A stretch of DNA of 14,190 nucleotides from Bacteriovoracaceae bacterium UBA2428 (GTDB lineage Bacteria > Bdellovibrionota > UBA2428). The stretch is taken from NCBI GenBank assembly GCA_002343545.1, contig DDRA01000166.1, positions 13,245-27,434 of the forward strand, read 5' to 3'. Shown here piece after piece: positions 7,024-12,792 of this stretch. How positions within the stretch are numbered: position 1 is the stretch's first letter; every line of letters starts with the position of its first letter. A program made the translations under genes and the position numbers. The notes under the pieces are model-generated. The model was not told the origin of the DNA and did not search any database. It saw only the letters and a program-made list of their open reading frames with translations.

Positions 7024-8643
7024 TTATACTCGAACACCCCGGGGTCGTCGAACGACGGCCATGACCGCGAAAAGCAGGGTCACGAGCCCCATGGAGTTCC
7101 CTCCGAAGGGATTTCCGGGACCCGACGGAGGCGTGATGCTACCGCAGCCGCCCACCGGCTCCGTCTCATCTCCCTCGACGTTGCGCGCCGGCGCGGTCAC
7201 GAATTGTTTGGTGGCCGGCTCGGGCTTCGCGCCCTCGCTTGAGGTGGTCTTGGCGAGGCGGAAAGCCTCGGCTGCGTCGATCACCCCGCCCGACTCGATC
7301 GGTAGACCGCTCGAGCGCGTCGCCTTCATCATGAGGGCCCGCACCTCGTAAGCCGTCAGCGAAGGATTCAATGCCCGCACGACGCCCGCGATTCCGGCCA
7401 CGACGGGTGCCGCCATCGAAGTTCCTTTCTTCCGAACGTAGAGAGTTCTGGGGGTGTAGCGCGCGTAGGCGCTGTAGACTCCGGCGTCCGAGCCCTCGCG
7501 ATCTTCGTAGGAACCCGGCGCCGCCAATTGCACGGTCGTTCGGCCGAAGTTCGAGAACGGCGAAAGTGAGAGACCTTGGTACTGGCCGGACGCGCCGTAA
7601 CGTGGCGTCACAGAAGCAACCGAAAGCAGCCCCGGTAAGCCAAAGTTCGCGGGATAGTAGGGCGTCCGATCATTGTCGTTCGCAAAGCCGCCTTCCGCGT
7701 TGCCCGCGGCCACGACCGAAAGCACGTCCCGATCGTAGAGTCCGCGGAAGGCATCGTAGAGGGCTTGGGAAAACGCATCCTCGCCACGCGCTCCCCAACT
7801 CGCGTTCACGACCCGAGCGCCCCGAGCTAACGCGTACTCGAGACCGAGGATCGCCGCCGAAGTGGAACCCGAACCGCCACCGTCGATAAAGCGCACGCCC
7901 ATGACCTTCACGCGAGCCGCCGCGGCATAAACCACCGCCGCTTGATCTCGTATTGCCTTCACGAGACCCGCCACGTGGGTACCGTGATCCGTGGTCGTCT
8001 CGACGAGTTGACCGTTGCCTCGCTGCACATTGGCGCCGAAGACATCGTCCACGTAGCCATTGCCGTCGTCGTCCACTCCGGGCTTCCCATTTTGTTCGGC
8101 CGAGTTCACGAGCAAGCCGCCTCTAAAGTAGGGATGCTCGTGGCTCAGGCCGGTATCGACCACCGCGACCGGCACGTCGAAGTCCGTCGACCCGAGCTCC
8201 GTCGGCGGATTCGCCTCGCCGAGCCCCAGCACGTCTTTCATCCAAGGCGAAGACGTCTGCGAAGATGGCGGCGCGGTGTCTTCTTCCGAAGCCGGGTGCC
8301 ATTGCCGATCTTCCTCGACGTACTCGACGTCGGGATGTCCCTCCAAAAGCTCGTTGGCGTTTTGGTCGGCGCTCGTTTCGAGCACGACGAAGCCCGTCTG
8401 CCGAAGCTCTAACTTAACCTTGAGTTGACGGGGACGGCTGGCCAGAAAGCGCTCGTTCCGATCGGTGGCCGAGAAGGGTGCGAACCCGTCTGCGATCGTC
8501 GGCCTTTTCAAGCGAACGAGGTAGCGCTTCGAAACGCTTGTGGACAACGGGGTGCCCGTTGATGCGCTTTCCGCAGACGAGGTGTCAATAAACCCACATA
8601 ACGCCACAAAAGAACAATATTTCAGAATAGTTACAGGCTTCAT
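7024..8643 (-). CDS. Secreted subtilisin-like serine protease (S8) with C-terminal sorting-like tail
   Basis: This is a 539-residue exported protease. After a signal peptide (about 1-25, ending DTSSA) comes an inhibitor-I9-like propeptide (about 40-115, KRYLVRLKRP to VEYVEEDRQ). The catalytic domain has Asp163 (VAVVDTGLSHEHP), His220 (DHGTHVAG), oxyanion Asn315 (VVAAGNAEGG) and Ser409 (GTSMAAPVVAG). An acidic loop DDDGNGYVDD (191-200) looks like a calcium site. A linker then leads to a GGCGS motif (Cys500), a hydrophobic stretch and an Arg-rich end RRPRGVRV, a layout like sorting tails cleaved at the envelope. I chose the ATG at 8643 because AGGAG lies seven bases upstream; the longer TTG at 8667 lacks this. 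The gene heads a seven-gene leftward run. Substrates are unknown; the protease fold and triad are certain. Confidence 0.93.
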   Translation of the reverse strand: MKPVTILKYCSFVALCGFIDTSSAESASTGTPLSTSVSKRYLVRLKRPTIADGFAPFSATDRNERFLASRPRQLKVKLELRQTGFVVLETSADQNANELLEGHPDVEYVEEDRQWHPASEEDTAPPSSQTSSPWMKDVLGLGEANPPTELGSTDFDVPVAVVDTGLSHEHPYFRGGLLVNSAEQNGKPGVDDDGNGYVDDVFGANVQRGNGQLVETTTDHGTHVAGLVKAIRDQAAVVYAAAARVKVMGVRFIDGGGSGSTSAAILGLEYALARGARVVNASWGARGEDAFSQALYDAFRGLYDRDVLSVVAAGNAEGGFANDNDRTPYYPANFGLPGLLSVASVTPRYGASGQYQGLSLSPFSNFGRTTVQLAAPGSYEDREGSDAGVYSAYARYTPRTLYVRKKGTSMAAPVVAGIAGVVRALNPSLTAYEVRALMMKATRSSGLPIESGGVIDAAEAFRLAKTTSSEGAKPEPATKQFVTAPARNVEGDETEPVGGCGSITPPSGPGNPFGGNSMGLVTLLFAVMAVVRRPRGVRV

Positions 8644-8774
8644 CCGTGAACTCCTGTCTCGACGCAAGGGTCGTGATCTTCCGACAGGTTTTCGGAGGAA
8701 TTGGGTTAAGACTTGAGAGAAATCTTAAATCTTGCCTACACACAAATATTTGATTTTTAAGATGTATTGGTTTT

Positions 8775-8803
8775 TTGACTACAGACTTAGACAGGTTTAT
8801 GAG
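8775..8803 (+). promoter_or_regulatory. Candidate sigma70 promoter for the HEAT-protein gene
   Basis: TTGACT (8775-8780, five of six matches to the -35 consensus) is followed after 17 bp by TATGAG (8798-8803, four of six matches to the -10). The spacing is ideal and transcription would begin near 8810, leaving a leader of about 100 nt. The first DnaA box begins at 8807, so bound DnaA would cover the start site. Confidence 0.45.
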
Positions 8804-8806
8804 GCC

Positions 8807-8850
8807 TTATCCACAACTCCACACGGAGTTATCCACATTTTTGTGGACAA
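8807..8850. promoter_or_regulatory. Cluster of three DnaA boxes
   Basis: TTATCCACA, the perfect consensus DnaA box, occurs at 8807-8815 and again at 8829-8837, 22 bp apart and on the same helical face. A third, inverted copy reads TTGTCCACA on the minus strand (8842-8850), a one-base variant that is itself a good box in high-GC bacteria. A fourth TTGTCCACA lies on the minus strand at 8539-8547 inside the subtilase gene. Together with the adjacent AT-rich segment this looks like a DnaA-controlled promoter or an origin-like element. No dnaA, dnaN, gyrB or rpmH gene is nearby. Confidence 0.6.
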
Positions 8851-8909
8851 GTCACTCTTTGCCTAAAGAGAGTGATGGAAAGTCGGGACTAAACGCCCTA
8901 TAGCGGGCG
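8815..8909 (+). repeat. Four consecutive small hairpins in the leader
   Basis: Four stem-loops, each 16 nt long, line up in the predicted untranslated leader: AACTCC-ACAC-GGAGTT (8815-8830), TCCACA-TTTT-TGTGGA (8832-8847), CTCTTT-GCCT-AAAGAG (8855-8870) and CGCCC-TATAGC-GGGCG (8894-8909). The first three have perfect 6-bp stems and 4-nt loops. The first two use bases of the DnaA boxes. The last ends two bases before the ATG and would hide the weak ribosome binding site. Confidence 0.5.
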
Positions 8910-8911
8910 AC

Positions 8912-9802
8912 ATGGCCACCCCCCAAGCGAAACCCCAGGCCGTCTCCCACATGCTTTGGTTCTTCGTGTTTCCTTGCCTGATCTTCATGGGTTGGGCGGG
9001 ATATCGGCTCTTCGACGCGCTCATTCGCCCGAAGCCGCAAGACGTCTTCACGAAGCTCGCCGAAGTCCGCGACGCGAAGTCCTCGGGCGATCGCTGGCAG
9101 GCTGCCTACGGCCTGTCGCAGTCCCTTCAAAAGATGATTCACGACGATGAACTCGCGAAGCTTCCCGAAGCCAAGAAAACCGAGATCTTCGAAGGACTCG
9201 AAAGCCTTTTGAAGCTTCACGGCTCGGACGCGCGCCTCAAAAAATACGTGCTGCTGACGCTCGGGCAGATGGGCGACGCCCGCGGCCTCGACCCCCTCCA
9301 CCAGGGCTGGTCCGACCCGGATTCGGAAACGCGCTTCTACTCGCTTTGGGGCAGCTTCGAGCTCTTTAAGAAAGAGCCCTCCCTCAAACAAAGCGCCCAT
9401 ATGAGCGAAGTCGCGGGCTACCTGAACGACGCCGATCCCGCGATCCGCAAGATCGTCTCGGCTTTCCTCGTGCAGGATGCCGCCTATCGCGACCCCGTCG
9501 CGAATTTGCTTACGGATCAAGACCAAGAGGTCCGTTGGAACGCCGCCGTCGGTCTGGCTTCGGTGGGCGACCACCGTGCTAAGCCCGTGCTGCGTGAATT
9601 CTTCGACCTCGAGAAACTTCGCGCGGTGGGTGCCAAGACGAGCAAGGATCTCGCGCAGCTCGTGGCGACCGGATTCGAAGCCGCCCAAAAGCTGAACGAT
9701 CCCGAGATCCTCGCCGCGGCCGAAGCGCTTAAGGCCCGCGTTTCGCAAGAAACGCCCGAAGGGCGCGCCGTCCTTAAAGGTCTGGGAGCGATCGGCCGAT
9801 AA
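8912..9802 (+). CDS. Membrane-anchored HEAT-repeat protein
   Basis: This 296-residue protein has a short N-terminal tail, one membrane helix (about 14-35, MLWFFVFPCLIFMGWAGYRL) and then an all-helical domain built of HEAT-like repeats. Repeat-like units include KKYVLLTLGQMGDARGLDPL (110-129), VAGYLNDADPAIRKIVSAFL (167-186) and VANLLTDQDQEVRWNAAVGL (196-215). The DxxxRxxA/xxLGxxGD pattern is characteristic. Such solenoids bind protein partners; no catalytic motif is seen. The ATG is preceded only by a weak GCGGGCG, part of a hairpin. It is followed ten bases later by a lipoprotein gene, almost certainly co-transcribed, so the pair may form an envelope complex. A DnaA-box cluster in its promoter suggests cell-cycle or replication-linked control, which is inference. 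Confidence 0.85.
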   Translation: MATPQAKPQAVSHMLWFFVFPCLIFMGWAGYRLFDALIRPKPQDVFTKLAEVRDAKSSGDRWQAAYGLSQSLQKMIHDDELAKLPEAKKTEIFEGLESLLKLHGSDARLKKYVLLTLGQMGDARGLDPLHQGWSDPDSETRFYSLWGSFELFKKEPSLKQSAHMSEVAGYLNDADPAIRKIVSAFLVQDAAYRDPVANLLTDQDQEVRWNAAVGLASVGDHRAKPVLREFFDLEKLRAVGAKTSKDLAQLVATGFEAAQKLNDPEILAAAEALKARVSQETPEGRAVLKGLGAIGR

Positions 9803-9812
9803 GATCTGCGCA

Positions 9813-10364
9813 ATGAGACGCGCACATCTTTGTTCATCCATCTTTGGTTTTCTCGTGGCCGCCGTCCTCGTTACGGGCTGCGCCTCCAAGTTGAAGCCGA
9901 CCTACACGCCCGCCTCGGATACCGAGCGCGGTTACTTCAAGGACGCCACGCTCGACAAGAAACCGAGCGAAGTCGCCCTGCAGATCGATCGCAACCGCGA
10001 CAAGGTTTACGCCTGGGCCGGCATCGTCCTCGACAAGACCGTCAAGCAAGGCAAGCGTTCGGAGTTCGAGATCAACCTTCTCGTCGAACATCGCGACTTC
10101 AACTGGCAGGAAAACCTGACCGGAAAGGAATCCGAGGTTTTCATCCTCGAGCCCACCTCGAGCGGCAAGATCCGCGTGAGCGGTCGCTTTACGCGCCCGA
10201 AAGGATCGAAGTCCATGCCCGGCAAGGACATGAACAAGGGCTCCCTCGTCTTGGTCTACGGCAAGCCCGACAAAGTCGAAGCCGACGGCACCCTCGTTCT
10301 GAAGACGCTCTTCATGCGATCGATCGATCGCAAGTGGCATTCGACCCGTAAAGCCACGCCGTAA
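9813..10364 (+). CDS. Small lipoprotein, possibly distantly Slp-like
   Basis: This is a 183-residue lipoprotein with signal FGFLVAAVLVTGC and lipidated Cys23. The mature part is about 160 residues and looks like a single beta-rich domain: KVYAWAGIVLDKTV (about 64-77), RSEFEINLLVEHRDF, SEVFILEP, KIRVSGRFTRP and KGSLVLVYGKPDKVE. The pattern of a 'W-GG/AG-I/V' strand near the start followed by alternating strands recalls the Slp outer-membrane lipoprotein family, but similarity judged by eye is weak and I hold it only as a possibility. There is no strong ribosome binding site; the start lies ten bases past the HEAT-repeat gene stop, so translation is likely coupled. Residue +2 after Cys is Ala, compatible with outer-membrane sorting. 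Confidence 0.8.
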   Translation: MRRAHLCSSIFGFLVAAVLVTGCASKLKPTYTPASDTERGYFKDATLDKKPSEVALQIDRNRDKVYAWAGIVLDKTVKQGKRSEFEINLLVEHRDFNWQENLTGKESEVFILEPTSSGKIRVSGRFTRPKGSKSMPGKDMNKGSLVLVYGKPDKVEADGTLVLKTLFMRSIDRKWHSTRKATP

Positions 10365-10392
10365 AACGTTTTTCTCTTCATTTTCTAGGACA

Positions 10393-10469
10393 AACGCCGG
10401 CACGCCTCGTGCACGGCGTTCCCATGCCTCGAGGACCGGGGCGCAAGCTTCAAGGATGAAGTGCCGGTG
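10393..10469 (+). promoter_or_regulatory. Candidate switching RNA leader with two mutually exclusive helices
   Basis: AACGCCG-GCAC (10393-10403) pairs with GTGC-a-CGGCGTT (10409-10420) to make an 11-bp hairpin with one bulged A. The same 5' arm, CGCCGGCAC (10395-10403), can pair instead with GTGCCGGTG (10461-10469), nine base pairs including one G-U, just before the AAGGAG at 10475. In the second fold the enclosed region can form GGGGC-GCAA-GCTTC (10438-10451), with a GNRA tetraloop and two G-U pairs. Competing helices next to a ribosome binding site are typical of riboswitches and attenuators. It does not match a class I can name. Confidence 0.35.
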
Positions 10470-10486
10470 AGAACAAGGAGAAGGCT

Positions 10487-10600
10487 ATGCCTCACTTCGA
10501 ACTCGCCCTGGAACTTTTGAAACTGATCCTGCAGGCGGCCCAAAACCCAGCAACGATTTGGGCCACTTCAAGGCGCCGATACAACAACAACAACAACTAG
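10487..10600 (+). CDS. Small ORF of 37 codons with strong ribosome binding site
   Basis: AAGGAG at 10475-10480 lies six bases before this ATG, one of the best ribosome binding sites in the window. The peptide is MPHFELALELLKLILQAAQN followed by a short middle, an RRR cluster and five asparagines at the end. Residues 3-17 would form an amphipathic or membrane-seeking helix. The Asn run comes from a CAA/AAC trinucleotide repeat. The last nine codons and the stop lie within the following stem-loop. I do not recognise the peptide; it could be a leader peptide, a small membrane peptide or a type I toxin-like product. Coding is supported only by the ribosome binding site and the hydrophobic pattern, and short ORFs arise by chance. 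Confidence 0.4.
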   Translation: MPHFELALELLKLILQAAQNPATIWATSRRRYNNNNN

Positions 10601-10620
10601 TTGGAGTTGTATCGGCGTCT
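10571..10620 (+). terminator. 15-bp stem with trinucleotide-repeat loop, possible terminator
   Basis: Positions 10571-10585 pair with 10606-10620 over 15 bp (one G-U on the plus strand), with a 20-nt loop made mostly of CAA repeats and containing the TAG stop of the small ORF. It is the longest perfect-type stem in the window. On the plus strand it is followed by GTTTCG, a poor U-tract, so it is either a weak intrinsic terminator between the convergent units or a regulatory or RNA-stabilising stem. Confidence 0.4.
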
Positions 10621-10701
10621 GTTTCGTCGACCTTTAATCGAACGTCGCTTTATTCATTCGTAAGACGCCGGTGACTTAAGGAACGAGACCCTGGTCCCCG
10701 A

Positions 10702-10719
10702 GGCACCAAAACAGGTGCC
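10702..10719. repeat. Hairpin just downstream of the oxidoreductase gene
   Basis: GGCACC (10702-10707) and GGTGCC (10714-10719) form a perfect 6-bp stem with a 6-nt loop (AAAACA), 12 bases beyond the stop of the leftward Fe-S oxidoreductase gene. On the minus strand it is not followed by a T-run, so it may protect the 3' end or assist termination rather than be a full intrinsic terminator. Confidence 0.3.
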
Positions 10720-10730
10720 CGCGAAGTTCC

Positions 10731-12737
10731 CTAAAGCTTCGCGGCGAGGACTTCCGCGACGTCGAGGACCTTGATCGCGTCGCCTTGGCCCTTGCCGTTC
10801 ACGCCGTCCGTGATCATGACCTGGCAGTAGGGGCAAGCGGCCGCGATGACCTCGGGCTTCTGTTCGAGGGCTTCTTCGACGCGCTCCACGTTGATGCGCT
10901 TGCCGATCGTCTCTTCCATCCACATACGCGCGCCGCCGGCACCGCAACAGAGTCCCGTCTGCTTCTTGCGCGGCATCTCGACGACTTCGACGCCCGGAAT
11001 GCTCGCGAGCACTTCGCGGGGAGCGTCGTACACGTCGTTGTAGCGGCCCAAGTAGCACGAATCGTGGAAAACGACCCGCATCGTGCTTCCGTCCGGACCG
11101 GCTTCGACCTTCACGCGACCTTCTTTCACGAGACGATCGATGAGTTCCGTGTGGTGAAGCACTTCGTCGGCCCGGAAGCCGAAGTCGGGGTACTCGTTCT
11201 TGATCGTGTTGAAGCAGTGCGGACAGGTCGCCACGATCTTCTTCGCGTTGTAACGCTTGAGCACTTCCACGTTCGCGTCGATCATCGCCTTGGCGAGATA
11301 CTCGTTACCGGCCCGTCGCGCGGTCTCGCCGTTACAAAGCTCTTCCTTACCAAGGATCGCGAAGTCGACCTTGGCGGCCTGGAGGATCTTCACGAAGGAG
11401 GTCGAGATCTTCTTGTTGCGATCATTGAAGCTTCCCGCGCAACCCACGTAGAACAGCCATTCGGCCGTGGGGTGCTCCGAGAACGACTTCACGCCCAGCC
11501 CGCGCGCCCATTCGTCGCGCGTGTCGGGCGCCATGCCCCAGGGGTTGGAGTTCGTTTCCCAATTGCGCATCGTCGTCTGGAGTTCGGCCGTCATTTTGCC
11601 TTCCATCAGCACCATGTGACGACGCATTTCCACGATCTTGTCGATGTGCTCGATCCCGACGGGGCAGGCCTCGACGCAAGCACGGCAAGTCGTGCAAGCC
11701 CATACGGTTTCTTCCGTGATGCCGCTTTCCTCGGAGATGAGCGCGACGGCGGGCTCGGCCGTCGGATCTTTCAACAGCGCGTCGCCCTGCGAGAGCACGT
11801 GATCCTTGAAGTCATTGATAAGTTTCATGGGGCGCAGCGGTTTGCCCGTCGTCGCGGTCGGACAGTATTCGTTGCAGCGCCCGCAAGCCGTACAGGAAAA
11901 AGCGTCCAGGATATCTTTCCACGTGAACTGCGTGAATTTTCCAACGCCGAAGCTCGTCTTCGTCTCGTCCTCGAAGTTGATCTTCTCGATGCGCCCGCGC
12001 GGGCGCAAGCGCGCGAGAAAGAAGTTCGGACCGGCCGCGAACACGTGCAAGTGCTTGGAATAGGGGATGTAAGCGAGGAATCCAAAGACCGTGGCGATGT
12101 GGATACCCCAAAGTACCCAAGCGACCTGGTCGAGCATCGGCGCCGAGAGACCGGTCTGCGCGATCAGCTGCCCGAGACCCGCCGAAATCGGACGGATCGC
12201 CGCTTGTCCGTGGGGATTGCCGGAAGCGGCCCAGAACGCGAACGAAAAAAGATCCGCGCCGATGTGCGCGCCCGTGAAAGTCAACACGATGAGACCGTCG
12301 CGACGGTGCTTCGGAACGTCGGAGAGCGTCGTGTTCTTCAGCAAAAGACGACGGGCCAGGAAGAAGGCCACGGCGACCAGCACGAGCACTTTGAAGATGT
12401 CCTGCAGGAGCGCGAGGGCCGGATAGAAAGGCAAGAAGTCAAAGCTGAAACCCGTGAAGAGTCCCTCGAGAATGTGCTCGGCCGATCCCGTCGTGACGAC
12501 GACGAAGCCGATCATGATGAATCCGTGGAAAAGGCCACGCCAGGGCTTCTTGAAGAGCTTCGCCTGGAACACGACGTTCTTCGTAAAGATCCAAAGCCGC
12601 TTCGGCAGATCCCACACGAGCGCCTCGGGCTGCGCGAGTTTCATGAGGCGGAAGAGACGCCAAAAGGCATTCCCCGCCGAGATCCCCGAACAGATGATCA
12701 AGGCGATGATGAAAATACTGCGGAAACCGATCTCCAT
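10731..12737 (-). CDS. Membrane Fe-S oxidoreductase, FadF/EMO-like (NarI-type membrane part + 2x[4Fe-4S] + two CCG domains)
   Basis: This 668-residue protein probably carries electrons between a soluble donor and membrane quinone. Residues 1-240 hold about six membrane helices with His residues suited to haem b (for example His71, His158, His213), like the NarI-type subunit. A ferredoxin-like region follows with CTACGRCNEYCP (Cys282, 285, 288, 292) and CTTCRACVEACP (Cys348, 351, 354, 358). Two cysteine-rich CCG-type domains end the chain: VGCAGS (433), ELCNGETARR (468), TCPHC (505, 508); then DSCYLGRYND (561), LCCGAGG (597, 598) and ACPYC (635, 638). This order matches FadF/EMO proteins that take electrons from electron-transferring flavoprotein, and related HdrD-like enzymes. 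No etfAB gene lies in the window, so the partner is inferred. ATG 12737 has AGGAGA eight bases upstream. Confidence 0.9.
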   Translation of the reverse strand: MEIGFRSIFIIALIICSGISAGNAFWRLFRLMKLAQPEALVWDLPKRLWIFTKNVVFQAKLFKKPWRGLFHGFIMIGFVVVTTGSAEHILEGLFTGFSFDFLPFYPALALLQDIFKVLVLVAVAFFLARRLLLKNTTLSDVPKHRRDGLIVLTFTGAHIGADLFSFAFWAASGNPHGQAAIRPISAGLGQLIAQTGLSAPMLDQVAWVLWGIHIATVFGFLAYIPYSKHLHVFAAGPNFFLARLRPRGRIEKINFEDETKTSFGVGKFTQFTWKDILDAFSCTACGRCNEYCPTATTGKPLRPMKLINDFKDHVLSQGDALLKDPTAEPAVALISEESGITEETVWACTTCRACVEACPVGIEHIDKIVEMRRHMVLMEGKMTAELQTTMRNWETNSNPWGMAPDTRDEWARGLGVKSFSEHPTAEWLFYVGCAGSFNDRNKKISTSFVKILQAAKVDFAILGKEELCNGETARRAGNEYLAKAMIDANVEVLKRYNAKKIVATCPHCFNTIKNEYPDFGFRADEVLHHTELIDRLVKEGRVKVEAGPDGSTMRVVFHDSCYLGRYNDVYDAPREVLASIPGVEVVEMPRKKQTGLCCGAGGARMWMEETIGKRINVERVEEALEQKPEVIAAACPYCQVMITDGVNGKGQGDAIKVLDVAEVLAAKL

Positions 12738-12792
12738 GCTGTGCGTCTCCTGGGGTCGTGTTAGGGTCTAGGCCGGCAGGTTCAAGGGTAAC
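12738..12792. promoter_or_regulatory. 55-bp divergent intergenic region
   Basis: This short gap must carry control elements for both the oxidoreductase and the membrane-protein gene, or for one if the other is read from within a gene. On the minus strand a weak TTGAAC / TAACAC pair with 16-bp spacing is the only candidate promoter I could find. The leftward ribosome binding site AGGAGA is clear; rightward, AAGGG lies four bases before the ATG. Confidence 0.3.

Larger units (their letters stand above)
8644..8911. promoter_or_regulatory. AT-rich divergent control region between the subtilase and HEAT-protein genes
   Basis: This 268-bp non-coding stretch separates two divergent genes. Positions 8741-8780 are about 78% A+T in an otherwise GC-rich window. 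The right third holds a candidate promoter, DnaA boxes and small hairpins, listed separately. On the leftward side the only clear element is AGGAG just before the subtilase ATG; I could not find a convincing -35/-10 pair for that gene. Confidence 0.6.
10365..10730. other. 366-bp gap between convergent genes, holding a structured RNA candidate and a small ORF
   Basis: No conventional gene lies here. From left to right I see a pyrimidine-rich stretch, a bulged 11-bp hairpin (10393-10420), a possible GNRA-loop hairpin (10438-10451), a strong ribosome binding site and 37-codon ORF (10487-10600), a 15-bp stem (10571-10620) and a 6-bp hairpin at the 3' end of the oxidoreductase gene (10702-10719). 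Each is listed separately. I could not identify a clear promoter for the small ORF, so it may be read from the upstream HEAT/lipoprotein transcript. Confidence 0.6.

Noticed and set aside
7007..7037. Direct repeat GTGTTCGAG at the subtilase/dedA junction as two alternative DedA starts
   Set aside because: The copies are 22 bases apart and in different frames, so only the one at 7015 starts the DedA protein.
8643..8911. Main chromosomal replication origin
   Set aside because: Three boxes and an AT-rich patch are suggestive, but there are no dnaA, dnaN, gyrB, rpmH or mnmG genes and skew cannot be judged in 14 kb; kept only as a DnaA-box cluster.
8852..9889. 345-codon minus-strand open frame opposite the HEAT-repeat gene
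   Set aside because: No recognisable domain, and it would run across the promoter region, while the plus strand gives a coherent membrane-anchored repeat protein.
10361..10376. Palindrome AAAACGTTTT at the end of the small lipoprotein gene as a terminator
   Set aside because: A self-complementary A/T block without a GC stem or loop cannot form a stable intrinsic terminator.
10424..10459. Eleven-codon ORF (MPRGPGRKLQG) upstream of the small ORF
   Set aside because: It has no ribosome binding site and lies within the proposed folded RNA; too short to support.
10785..12764. 659-codon plus-strand open frame opposite the Fe-S oxidoreductase
   Set aside because: His/Arg/Asp-rich antisense shadow; the minus strand has full sets of Fe-S cysteine motifs and a good ribosome binding site.
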